Shown here: positions 1 through 8,651 of the stretch, in pieces
How the letters are laid out: each line of letters opens with the position of its first letter
Position numbering within the stretch: position 1 is the stretch's first letter
DNA from: Shimia sp022448905
Lineage (GTDB): Bacteria; Pseudomonadota; Alphaproteobacteria; Rhodobacterales; Rhodobacteraceae
Length of the DNA: 64,000 nucleotides
Reading direction: 5' to 3'
NCBI RefSeq assembly: GCF_047126315.1
Contig: NZ_CP138953.1
Span: 682,001 to 746,000, forward strand
Program-made: the position numbers and the translations under genes
The notes under the pieces: model-generated
The model's database searches: none
Told to the model about the DNA's origin: nothing
Seen by the model: the letters and a program-made list of their open reading frames with translations, nothing else

Positions 1-1218
1 TGTGTTCATAGCTGCTGCCAGACGGTTGAGATCCAGTGCGCGGAATTCATTCCACTCAGTCAGAAGAACAACCAGATCAGCGCCTTTGGCCGCTGTATAG
101 GCGTCGTCAACCCAAGTCACACCAGGCAAGAGCTCTTCGCCTTCCCGGCGCCCTTCTGGGTCCGTTACACGCACAACTCCGCCGCCTCCAACCAGTGCTG
201 GCACAATGGTCAGGCTTGGGGCGTCACGCATGTCATCTGTGTTTGGTTTGAATGTGACACCGAGCACGGCAACGGTTTTGCCATTGAAGGAACCGCCACA
301 GAGGTCCAGAAGCTTGTCGACCATGCGTCGTTTGACTTCTTCATTTATTTTGATGACGGCTTCCGTGATCTGCATAGGAACGGCGTGTTCTTGACCAATA
401 CGGGCAAGGGCTTTTGTATCTTTCGGGAAACAGGACCCACCATAGCCCGGACCAGCGTGTAGAAATTTATTGCCGATACGGCCGTCGAGACCAATTCCGC
501 GGGACACCTCTTTGACGTCAGCACCACTTTTTTCGCAGAGCGCGGCAATTTCATTGATAAAGGTGATCTTCGTCGCCAAGAAAGCGTTGGCGGCGTATTT
601 GATCATCTCTGCGCTTTCCAGATCGGTTGTGACAATCGGAAAATCGCGTAGATATAAGGGGCGATAGATGTCGGACATCACCTTAGCGGCACGGTCAGTT
701 TGGACACCAACCACAACACGATCCGGTTTCATGAAATCATCAATCGCTGCGCCTTCCCGCAAAAACTCCGGGTTGGATGCAACATCGAAGTCCAGGTTTG
801 GATTTGTGTCCGCCAGAACTTGAGCAACCTTTGCGTTGGTACCAACCGGCACAGTCGATTTTGTAACAACCACGATGTAATCTTTGGCAGTTTCCGCGAT
901 CTCAGCGGCAGCAGCCATCACATAGGTGAGATCCGCATGTCCATCACCACGACGCGTAGGGGTGCCGACCGCAATAAATACGGCATCTGCTCCGTCTAAT
1001 GCTTGGGCCAAGTCCAGCGTAAAGGACAAGCGGCCAGCCTCAACGTTGCGTGCCATCAATGTGTCTAGACCCGGTTCAAAGATGGGAACCTGGCCGCGCA
1101 AAAGCTTCTCGATCTTGGAGGCGTCTTTGTCCACGCAGACTACGTCATGACCGAAATCCGAAAAGCAAACTCCAGAGACCAATCCGACATACCCTGTGCC
1201 GATCACTGCAATCTTCAT
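1..1218 (-). CDS. ugd: UDP-glucose 6-dehydrogenase (3' end outside window)
   Basis: Oxidises UDP-glucose to UDP-glucuronate with NAD, a precursor of acidic surface polysaccharides. The frame is open from the ATG at 1218 to the window edge (406 codons; the family is about 440). The N-terminus has the Rossmann motif GTGYVG, followed by AVGTPTRRGDGHAD and the STVPVG signature. The catalytic cysteine is in GGSCFPKD at about residue 263. AGGAG lies about 10 nt before the ATG. It is divergent from the export permease at 1512 and fits the polysaccharide locus. A GDP-mannose dehydrogenase is the main alternative, but the motifs favour Ugd. Only the C-terminal tail is missing. Confidence 0.93.
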   Translation of the reverse strand, partial: MKIAVIGTGYVGLVSGVCFSDFGHDVVCVDKDASKIEKLLRGQVPIFEPGLDTLMARNVEAGRLSFTLDLAQALDGADAVFIAVGTPTRRGDGHADLTYVMAAAAEIAETAKDYIVVVTKSTVPVGTNAKVAQVLADTNPNLDFDVASNPEFLREGAAIDDFMKPDRVVVGVQTDRAAKVMSDIYRPLYLRDFPIVTTDLESAEMIKYAANAFLATKITFINEIAALCEKSGADVKEVSRGIGLDGRIGNKFLHAGPGYGGSCFPKDTKALARIGQEHAVPMQITEAVIKINEEVKRRMVDKLLDLCGGSFNGKTVAVLGVTFKPNTDDMRDAPSLTIVPALVGGGGVVRVTDPEGRREGEELLPGVTWVDDAYTAAKGADLVVLLTEWNEFRALDLNRLAAAMNT

Positions 1219-1511
1219 CTTTGAAAACTCCTGAAAGAAACGAGGTTCGTTTAGAGCAAAACTTGCTGCAGGTGCAAGTGTGAGTAGGTCCCACGCCGAT
1301 TATCCAAAAACTTTTGCGTCAAGCAGACGTGAAACGGTCACAATTTCAGCGACATGGGTTAGCTGGCACTCTCGTCGTTTGTGTTTCCTTGGATTTTGTG
1401 CTTAAACATAGTCAGTTGGTTTTGTTCTTCGACCATGACCCCGATTTTGGATTTTACATTTATCGAAATGCCGCGCAGAGCGTTTTGCACTGACAAGATG
1501 AACCCTAGGAA

Positions 1512-2351
1512 ATGACTTCTGTTCCGCCCCCTCAGGCCGTACGCAAACTTCCCAATGACGGAGAACTCAGATCTGTCGGCAGTGGTGTTCGGTTTGCCAT
1601 GCCCCGAACCATCGCTGCTTTGATATTGCGGGAGATGAGTTCCACTTACGGCCGATCTCCCGGTGGATATGTTTGGGCGTTGGCGGAGCCGATCTTGGGC
1701 ATTGCCCTATTGTCAGCAATCTTCTCAATTGGTTTTCGTAGCCCGAGACTCGGTGACAACTTTCCGATTTTTTATGCGACAGGCCTACTCCCTTTTTATT
1801 TGTTCAACGACATCAGTTCGAAAACGTCTCAGGCCGTGAACTATTCGAAGCAGTTGCTGGCGTATCCGCGCGTTACTTTGATTGACACAATTTTTGCGCG
1901 TTTCATTCTAAGCCTGTTGACGCAACTGATGGTGAATTACGTCTTGCTAACAGGCCTTCTCTTGGCCTTTGAAACGCGGACCACGCTGGAAGTGGACCGC
2001 ATTCTTATGACCTATGCTATGGCCACTGCGCTGGGGCTTGGCGTTGGAGTGTTTAATTGTTTTTTGATGTCTCTTTACCCGATTTGGCAGCGTGCATACC
2101 ATATCATCACGCGACCTTTGCTGTTGGTCTCGGGTGTGATTTTTATCTACGAGTCGATCCCGATCCCTTATAGAGAATGGCTGTGGTGGAACCCCCTTAT
2201 GCATGTCACAGGTGAGATGCGAGGTGCGTTCTATAAGAGTTACGACGCGGCCTATGTTTCGCCGCTATACGTTTTTTCGTTTGCTGCGATAACAGGCGCA
2301 GTTGGACTACTGTTCCTGAAGCGGTACTACCGGGACATTATGGAGAAATGA
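1512..2351 (+). CDS. ABC-2 type polysaccharide export permease (KpsM/Wzm-like)
   Basis: Inner-membrane subunit of an ABC exporter for capsular or O-type polysaccharide. It has 279 residues with a polar N-terminus, then about six hydrophobic segments starting near residue 50 (WALAEPILGIALLSAIFSIG). The ABC2 features LLPFYLFNDI and NPLMHVTGEMRGAFY near the C-terminus are typical of KpsM. No partner ATPase (KpsT/Wzt) is found in the window, so it must lie elsewhere or upstream. The reading frame looks intact. The ribosome site is weak (TAGGAA just before the ATG). The gene looks more AT-rich than the housekeeping genes, as is common for exchangeable polysaccharide loci. Confidence 0.85.
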   Translation: MTSVPPPQAVRKLPNDGELRSVGSGVRFAMPRTIAALILREMSSTYGRSPGGYVWALAEPILGIALLSAIFSIGFRSPRLGDNFPIFYATGLLPFYLFNDISSKTSQAVNYSKQLLAYPRVTLIDTIFARFILSLLTQLMVNYVLLTGLLLAFETRTTLEVDRILMTYAMATALGLGVGVFNCFLMSLYPIWQRAYHIITRPLLLVSGVIFIYESIPIPYREWLWWNPLMHVTGEMRGAFYKSYDAAYVSPLYVFSFAAITGAVGLLFLKRYYRDIMEK

Positions 2352-2671
2352 CCTAAGTTCTGGCAGTTGAGAACGGTCTGAAGGTGTGTATAGGGTTGGT
2401 TCCGCGACTTGAAGCACTTATAAACAGTTGACGAATTTGGCTTTTTTGTCTCTCAGGTGATCAGGGGTGAAATTCGGTGCGTGGTTCTCCCAAACAATTC
2501 GGATGGTCGTCGCCGAGCACTATTCTTCTCTTGAAATGATGGCTTGCAGAGAGCTAAGTAACGAAAATAAGTATTGTTTGCCGCAAGCATTTGAAGCTTT
2601 CAGCAGGTTTCTGCCAGCGGTATTTACCATTGGTATAACTGATCCATTTTGACTTTTTTGGAGTATTTGTG
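2352..2671. other. 320-bp intergenic region, AT-rich
   Basis: This stretch separates the export permease from the sulfotransferase-like gene. A 62-codon open frame at 2467-2652 (GTG start) has no convincing ribosome site, domain or membrane pattern and is not called. I see no clear terminator, operator or RNA gene. The downstream end holds the ribosome site (GGAG at 2660-2663) of the next gene. Confidence 0.5.
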
Positions 2672-3718
2672 ATGACCGTTCCTCGCCTGTTTGTGCATGT
2701 TGGTGATCGCAAAACCGGTACCACAACAATCCAACATGTCTTGGATGCCCGCTCGCGTGAACCAAATTCTTATGGCGGCACATTCGGAATATACTACCCG
2801 TCGTCAGGCCGGCTTACGCAGAACCGCATCAATCACGTAAATCTGGCTCACGAACTTCTTGGGGACCCAAGATACAAGTCGGAAATTGGAAGCTGGGCCG
2901 ATCTTGCAAAAGAACTGGAAACACAAAAGTCTGAACTCACGGTCATTTCCTGCGAGGGCTTTGAGAGCGTCGAACCCAATGTCTTGGCCGAGGCGCTGAA
3001 AACCCACGTTCCTGAAGGAACAGATGTCAAAATCATAAGCTACATACGCCCGCATGTAGACCGCATCGTTGCCAGTTATGCCCAAAACGTAAAGACCGGC
3101 AGATACAATCGACCACTGAACGTTTTCGCCAGGCGGTCGATGCGAGGGCGATTGGGAGCGCTTCACAAACGCGCCATAGCCTGGAAAGCGGTTTTTGCAG
3201 ACCAATATCACGTTCGTCCCTACGTACGGGATCTGTTAATCGATCGTGATGTGGTGGCTGATTTGTTGGTTGGCCAAATTGGGCTTGGCCCGGAGGTCAT
3301 GACCAACTTGCCACCGATACCTGACGAAAACCCGACTCCGGGTACAAATGTCCTCGAGCTCATTCGTCAGCTTACTGCAGCAGCCACCAAGGGTGGCGTA
3401 GAATTACCTTCTGGAACGGATCGAAAAGTATTGGCCCCACTCCGCAAAACGTTGATGGAGTTGTATCCAGACGACCCTAAGGTGCGTTTGTCTCGTGAAG
3501 AAGTTGAGGCCTGTATCGCGTCCTGTATGGCGGACGCCCAATCTATGGACAGAGATTTTTTTGGCGGTGAGCCGGTTTTTGAAGGAGCACTCTTGCGTGC
3601 AAGAGATGGTGCAGCCGATCAAATAGTTTCAGATATTGTCAGTTCAAATGAGCGCGCCATACATGAGGCTTACGCGGCGGCTTTGGCCACACTTGTTCGT
3701 TTGCATGGTGAAAAATGA
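2672..3718 (+). CDS. Sulfotransferase-like protein of the polysaccharide locus
   Basis: Predicted P-loop sulfotransferase-like protein (348 aa). The N-terminal HVGDRKTGTTTIQ matches the 5'-phosphosulfate loop of PAPS sulfotransferases (typically HxGxxKTGTT). Near residue 125, YIRPHVDRIVASYAQ resembles the 3'-phosphate motif (R...S). PAPS-dependent transfer of sulfate to a sugar is an inference from these motifs and the neighbours. The start is the ATG at 2672, with GGAG 8 nt upstream; a GTG at 2669 is also possible. The stop overlaps the next start by 4 nt (ATGA), so the two genes are probably translationally coupled. The C-terminal half is not recognised. Confidence 0.65.
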   Translation: MTVPRLFVHVGDRKTGTTTIQHVLDARSREPNSYGGTFGIYYPSSGRLTQNRINHVNLAHELLGDPRYKSEIGSWADLAKELETQKSELTVISCEGFESVEPNVLAEALKTHVPEGTDVKIISYIRPHVDRIVASYAQNVKTGRYNRPLNVFARRSMRGRLGALHKRAIAWKAVFADQYHVRPYVRDLLIDRDVVADLLVGQIGLGPEVMTNLPPIPDENPTPGTNVLELIRQLTAAATKGGVELPSGTDRKVLAPLRKTLMELYPDDPKVRLSREEVEACIASCMADAQSMDRDFFGGEPVFEGALLRARDGAADQIVSDIVSSNERAIHEAYAAALATLVRLHGEK

Positions 3719-4590
3719 CGATTTCCCCTCTTGCGGCATTGAAAAAATTGGTTGGTTCCGTTCCCCAAGCTAACCTGTTGTGGCAGCGTGAAGATTCTGC
3801 AGCTTTGACCGTTCCCGGCTATACCGTTGAGATCCATCTTCGGGATACGAGTAGCCTGGTAGTTTGTTTTGACAGCCGAACAGCTAAGTATGAGCCTTCC
3901 CAAACTCGTACAGCTTGGGGGTATGGGTTCTTAAAAAGGCATGGGCTAAGCGCAGTACATGTGAAGCCCGACCAATCTTGTTGGTATCGACAATCCCAAA
4001 TCTTTGAAGTGTTGGATGCCGCACGTGCGGCGGGACTCTTTTCGGCATTCGATAGGGTGTTGACTTATGGTGGGTCGATGGGAGGGTTTGGCGCTTTGTC
4101 ATTTGCCGGTGTGACGCAAGCGACTGCTTGCTTGGCCTTAAATCCTCAAGCGAACCTAGGACCCGACGTCCGAGATTGGGAAACTCGGTACCCAGAAGCT
4201 TTGATTCAGGATTGGAATAGTCCGTTATGTGATTTGGGGCAAACCACGTCTGGAGCATCTCATGTCGCTACTGTTTTGGATCCATATTTTTTCCTCGACC
4301 GAAAAAAGGTAGAGCTTATCAAAAATCCAAAAATGGAAATATTGGCAATTCCCTTTGTGAGACACCGCATCCCGGCTCACATTAATGCGCTAAAGATGTT
4401 ACGAAAGTTGTTTCAGGACAGCCTCCATGGGCAGGTTGATACCCATTGGTTTCGCCAAGAAGCGAGACGTCGTAGAGAGTTACTACGTTATAGAAACGAG
4501 ATGCTAAGACGAACCGAAGGCCATTCCCGGCGTCATGAGACGGTTTTACGCTTCATGCCTTCGGAAGAGGGGCTACTTGGCGGGCCATGA
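3715..4590 (+). CDS. Alpha/beta-hydrolase-like protein coupled to the sulfotransferase
   Basis: 291-aa protein of unknown substrate. The strongest feature is GGSMGGFGAL near residue 120, a textbook nucleophile elbow (GxSxG) of alpha/beta hydrolases, preceded by a predicted strand (FDRVLTYG). A conserved-looking HRIPAH near residue 220 could provide the histidine. The C-terminal 60 residues are strongly basic (RRRRELLRYRN). The start codon overlaps the stop of the upstream sulfotransferase-like gene by 4 nt, so the two are likely made together and act on the same polymer or precursor. Deacylase or esterase activity on a polysaccharide substituent is possible but not shown. Confidence 0.6.
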   Translation: MTISPLAALKKLVGSVPQANLLWQREDSAALTVPGYTVEIHLRDTSSLVVCFDSRTAKYEPSQTRTAWGYGFLKRHGLSAVHVKPDQSCWYRQSQIFEVLDAARAAGLFSAFDRVLTYGGSMGGFGALSFAGVTQATACLALNPQANLGPDVRDWETRYPEALIQDWNSPLCDLGQTTSGASHVATVLDPYFFLDRKKVELIKNPKMEILAIPFVRHRIPAHINALKMLRKLFQDSLHGQVDTHWFRQEARRRRELLRYRNEMLRRTEGHSRRHETVLRFMPSEEGLLGGP

Positions 4591-4619
4591 AGTTGGTTGG
4601 CTTTCATTGAGCTGAATAT

Positions 4620-6026
4620 TTAGTCATAAACCCCACCGCCATTGGCCCCACCGGCTTCATCGCCAGGGAAATACGCCGCTCCGCTGTTGTTCGTCGTAAT
4701 GACGGCGTTATCTGACACCAAATAGCGGCGGCCTGTGGCAGTACCTAAAAACACCAGAGCGTCCATTCGAGCGACACTGCAACGCGCGCAAATGATGAAG
4801 GATGATGCGAAATCGGGCGTGCCATCAAGCGAGAGGGTTTGCGATCTCATGCGGGCGGACCCACCATCCGTTAATTTAAGAAAGTACTTTGCGTCACCGA
4901 CAATGCCACACGGTCCGTCGAGTACTACCGTTCCGTTTTCGATGGTGCTCAGGTGTCCTCCAGCCGCGCCAAACTCCACCGTATCCAATTCTACGGTACC
5001 GCGGTCAGCCACAGCCACAGTTGGAAATCCCCCGCTCGTGTTTTGGATTTTTAAGCCTCTCAGTGTGGTGATCCCGGCAGTGGCCACAAAAATTGAATTG
5101 CCTCCGGAAAGCAACACTTGGTCAGGCGCGCCTACATCGCCCTCAATGATCATCCTGGAGGCGCCTATAGGCGCGAAGTCAATTTCCAAGGGATCCGGGA
5201 AATTATAGGTGCCACTCGCCAGCTTAATTGTCACAGGATGTTCGCCTGCATCAATTGAGCCGGCAACTAACAAAGCATGTGACAACGTTTCAAACGCGCC
5301 TACTCCGGCTGTGAGACCGTCAGTCGCATCGTTCCCAAGTATTGGGTCGACAAAATATTCAGGCGGACTTTGGCAGACACGCCGCCATTTCGAGTGCGGA
5401 GCCTGAACCTCTCCCGATGCGGCGTCCACCGTGAGTGCATCGGTCCAAGTTGTTCCGTCTGCGCTCACCTTGATGGAGAAGTTTTCGCCACCCGCCGTTC
5501 CAATCTCTGCGCGGCCCGAGAAGTCGGTTTGAAACACAACACTGCTGCTGTCTGTTTCGGCAGCCTTATTCAGTTTGAGTTGATGTCCACCGCCATCATG
5601 GCTCAAAAGCGTGGCATCTGACGCAACAGAAAGCCTATTGGTGTCATCTGCGGCAGCCTGAATCCCTAGCTTAGCGACCTGTGATAAGTCGAGAGCTGAC
5701 CAGCTAAGTCCGTCAAAGCTCCTGTGTGAATTGGTTTCCAAATCCACAGCGACCCACCCGGTTTGAGGGGTATAAAAGCTCCAAGTTTGTCCATCAAAGT
5801 GGGCAATCTGATTGTCGTGCCCCAGCCAGTCACCTTGCGCTGGCGGAGCAACAATATACCGGGCGTTAGCTTCTACGGTCTCAGGCGGTTACAGATGCGT
5901 GCAAGACCGAACGACCAACTGAACCAAAACATCCAGTGCCCGAATGGCTTCGTTGTGAGTAACATGTTTTTGCGCTTGGGAAGGCTGAATATAGGGGAGG
6001 TCAAGGATTGAGGAGGAATGTGTCAC
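4620..6026 (-). pseudogene. DUF2793 / beta-helix tail-fibre-like protein with in-frame stop
   Basis: The full frame starts at GTG 6026 (CGGAG 7 nt upstream) and runs 468 codons, but codon 46 is TAA (5889-5891). Before the stop is the DUF2793 signature LPYIQPSQAQKHVTHNEA followed by ALDVLVQLVVRS. Directly after it the family continues in the same frame (PPETVEANARYIVAPP, then GDWLGHDNQIAHFDG and FYTPQTGW). The stop is therefore a point mutation inside an otherwise intact gene, probably from a sense codon such as CAA. The C-terminal half looks like a right-handed beta-helix of phage-tail or pectate-lyase type. A product could restart at GTG 5747. It is an orphan: no phage or gene-transfer-agent genes are nearby. 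Confidence 0.75.
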
Positions 6027-6299
6027 CAGATGTCTCCGTTTTAAAGTACTCCTGACAAAAATGGGTATTTGGTCCTTTCATACGCGTTATGGTGCCGGCC
6101 CGACGAATTAGAATTTGTTAATCAACAAGTTCAACATCGCACAGATTTCGGGCGGTCGGTTTGCATCCCGCGTAACGGTTTTTCTGGTAAATATGCCGGT
6201 TTGCTTTGCTTGCTTCCAAATTCAAGGCGTGAGTGGACATAGCCATACTGGCTTGGTAATCACCTGATAGATTTTAGAAAGTCATTGAGGACGATTGTC

Positions 6300-6860
6300 A
6301 TGAAGGTTGAACAAACACCTTTGGCCGGTGTTGTTGTTATCACACCAGCTCGGTTTGGTGACACACGTGGGTTTTTCTCGGAAAGCTACAGTGTAAAAGC
6401 GCTGGCAGATGTGGGTATTACCATACCATTTGTACAGGACAATCATTCGCTTTCCAGCGCCGTGGGCACGATACGTGGACTGCACTTCCAAGCCCCCCCT
6501 CATGCGCAGGACAAACTGGTGCGTTGTGGTAAAGGCGCCTTGTTTGATGTAGCTGTCGACATTCGTGCTGGATCGCCGACCTTTGGCCTTTGGTACGGGA
6601 CAGAGCTTTCTTTCGAAAACGGGCGACAACTTCTTGTCCCTGCCGGCTTTGCCCATGGATTTGTTACTCGAGAACCAGACACAGAAATTATCTATAAGTG
6701 CTCGGACTACTACGCACGAGAAACTGAGGGCGCGATCCGGTGGGATGATCCTGACGTTGGAATTGACTGGGGCAATGTCACTGATCCCGTCTTGTCTGAC
6801 AAAGATGCTGTGGCGCCATCACTGAAAGATCTCGACACGCCATTTACGTACGAAGGATAA
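6300..6860 (+). CDS. rfbC: dTDP-4-dehydrorhamnose 3,5-epimerase
   Basis: Third step of dTDP-L-rhamnose synthesis: epimerises dTDP-4-keto-6-deoxyglucose at C3 and C5. 186 aa, the usual family length. Cupin-fold motifs are visible: GDTRGFFSESY (20-30), QDNHS (46-50) and IRGLHFQ with the catalytic His62, then VPAGFAHGF. The ATG at 6300 is chosen because GAGG lies 9 nt upstream; a TTG at 6285 is less likely. It leads an rfbC-rfbB-glycosyltransferase-sulfotransferase-rfbD-rfbA cluster and is followed by rfbB after 3 nt. Confidence 0.95.
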   Translation: MKVEQTPLAGVVVITPARFGDTRGFFSESYSVKALADVGITIPFVQDNHSLSSAVGTIRGLHFQAPPHAQDKLVRCGKGALFDVAVDIRAGSPTFGLWYGTELSFENGRQLLVPAGFAHGFVTREPDTEIIYKCSDYYARETEGAIRWDDPDVGIDWGNVTDPVLSDKDAVAPSLKDLDTPFTYEG

Positions 6861-6863
6861 CCA

Positions 6864-7910
6864 ATGAAACTTCTGGTGACAGGCGGTGCAGGCTTCATCG
6901 GTTCTGCTGTGGTGCGGCAAGCCGTTAAGCAAGGTTTTGACGTCGTTAATGTGGATGCGCTGACTTATGCGGCATGTCTGGACAATGTGGCCTCTGTTTC
7001 TGCAAGCCCGAACTATAGTTTTGAGCATGCGGACATCTGCGATTGGGATGCGATGGTACGCATCTTTGAAACGCATCAACCTGATGCGGTGATGCATCTG
7101 GCCGCGGAAAGCCACGTGGACCGTTCCATCGACGGCCCAGGCGCGTTTGTACTAACCAACGTCACCGGCACATACACCCTTCTGGAAACAGCCCGGCGCT
7201 ACTGGCACTCCCGGGGTCGTTTTGAAAATTTCCGATTCCACCATATTTCTACCGATGAAGTGTTTGGGTCTTTGGATGCTGAAGGACAGTTCACGGAAGA
7301 TACACCCTACGATCCACGCAGCCCCTATTCTGCGTCCAAAGCCGCATCCGATCACTTGGTGCGCGCCTGGTCGGAAACTTATGGACTACCGGTGGTTCTC
7401 ACGAATTGCTCTAACAACTATGGGCCGTTCCATTTCCCGGAGAAACTGGTCCCTGTGATCATACTCAACGCCCTGGCTGGCAAAGAGCTTCCAATCTACG
7501 GTGATGGTTCGAACGTGCGGGATTGGCTTTATGTTGAAGATCATGCCAACGCCCTTTTGACGGTTTTGGACAAAGGCGAACTTGGGCGCAGTTACAACAT
7601 AGGTGGCGAAAATGAGCGGACCAACCTCGAGTTGGTGAAAACGCTGTGTGCTATCTTGGACGAAAAGCGGCCACGCAGAGATGGCAAGTCGTATGCTGAT
7701 CAGATCACTTTTGTGATTGATCGCCCTGGGCACGACGCGCGGTACGCAATTGACCCGACACGTATGCAAACGGAGCTTGGGTGGCGTCCTTCAGTGACGG
7801 TGGAAGAGGGGTTGGCCTTGACGGTTGAGTGGTACCTCAACAACGAAGACTGGTGGCGCGCGCTACAAAACCGTGAAGGTGTTGGACAGCGCCTAGGAAC
7901 CGGGAAATGA
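6864..7910 (+). CDS. rfbB: dTDP-glucose 4,6-dehydratase
   Basis: Second step of dTDP-L-rhamnose synthesis: converts dTDP-glucose to dTDP-4-keto-6-deoxyglucose with bound NAD. 348 aa, normal length. The extended SDR motifs are TGGAGFIGS (6-14), the active-site T130-D131-E132 in STDEVFGS, and Tyr155/Lys159 in YSASK. It lies 3 nt after rfbC, and its stop overlaps the next gene's start by 4 nt (ATGA), so the glycosyltransferase behind it is co-translated. Confidence 0.97.
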   Translation: MKLLVTGGAGFIGSAVVRQAVKQGFDVVNVDALTYAACLDNVASVSASPNYSFEHADICDWDAMVRIFETHQPDAVMHLAAESHVDRSIDGPGAFVLTNVTGTYTLLETARRYWHSRGRFENFRFHHISTDEVFGSLDAEGQFTEDTPYDPRSPYSASKAASDHLVRAWSETYGLPVVLTNCSNNYGPFHFPEKLVPVIILNALAGKELPIYGDGSNVRDWLYVEDHANALLTVLDKGELGRSYNIGGENERTNLELVKTLCAILDEKRPRRDGKSYADQITFVIDRPGHDARYAIDPTRMQTELGWRPSVTVEEGLALTVEWYLNNEDWWRALQNREGVGQRLGTGK

Positions 7911-8623
7911 CCTGTATTCCGCGCCGGGTTTGGATTTATTGGGAAAGTGGATGGACAGATGCACCTGCCTTGTCTCAGAAATCATTGCGGTCTTGGCGCG
8001 CTCGGAACCCCAATTGGGCGGTTCAGCCCTTGGATTTTTGCCAAGTGAATCGACTTTTGGGCGCCTCGTGGGAGGAAGCTCGATTGCCTCCTTGGATCAC
8101 TCCGACAGGGCGTTCAAATCTTGTTCGGCTGGCATTGCTAAAGCGATATGGCGGCGTATGGGTGGACGCGACGAACTTTTGCGTACGCCCTCTTGATCAC
8201 TGGATAGATCGCAACGCATCAAAGGGCTTCTTTGCCTTCTCATCGCCTACCAACGATCGTCCATTGTCGACTTGGTTTCTGGCTTCTCAGCCAAGGAATC
8301 AACTTGTTCGAAAATGGTTGGATCGATGTTGGGATTTTTGGCGTCACCCGGTTAAAGACGAAAATCGCTGGGTTCATCGTATGTTTGCCGATCTGATTGA
8401 AAAAGATAGCGCGGCGTCTTTTGCTTGGTCGCAAGTTGAGACAATTCCTGCAAAAAATCCCTTACACTTTGGTCCAAACCATAAAACTCTGGTGAGACCT
8501 GTAAGCTCCGATATCCGAGAGTGCGTTCAAAAAAAAAATTGTTCCGGTGTGCAAGTTGACGAACCGGAAGCGCGTTTCCCAACCGGATGCAACATTGAAT
8601 TGGTTAAGTCGCGCTCTCACTAA
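7907..8623 (+). CDS. Capsule-type glycosyltransferase (GT32-like)
   Basis: 238-aa protein resembling capsular polysaccharide synthesis proteins of the DXD glycosyltransferase class. It starts with PRRVWIYWESGW and has TGRSNLVRLALLKRYGGVWVD near residues 65-85, the typical helix plus DXD-like sugar-nucleotide and metal-binding region. The start overlaps the rfbB stop by 4 nt. An unbroken run of ten A (8529-8538) near the 3' end encodes QKKN. A slip of one base there would lead into the reading frame of the following sulfotransferase. The sugar donor is not predictable; dTDP-rhamnose is plausible from the neighbours. Confidence 0.72.
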   Translation: MTCIPRRVWIYWESGWTDAPALSQKSLRSWRARNPNWAVQPLDFCQVNRLLGASWEEARLPPWITPTGRSNLVRLALLKRYGGVWVDATNFCVRPLDHWIDRNASKGFFAFSSPTNDRPLSTWFLASQPRNQLVRKWLDRCWDFWRHPVKDENRWVHRMFADLIEKDSAASFAWSQVETIPAKNPLHFGPNHKTLVRPVSSDIRECVQKKNCSGVQVDEPEARFPTGCNIELVKSRSH

Positions 8624-8651
8624 ACCTATAACAGACTTTTCTAAGACGCGA

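Noticed and set aside
2467..2652. 62-codon open frame in the gap before the sulfotransferase-like gene
   Set aside because: GTG start, no ribosome site at a useful distance, no domain or clear composition signal.
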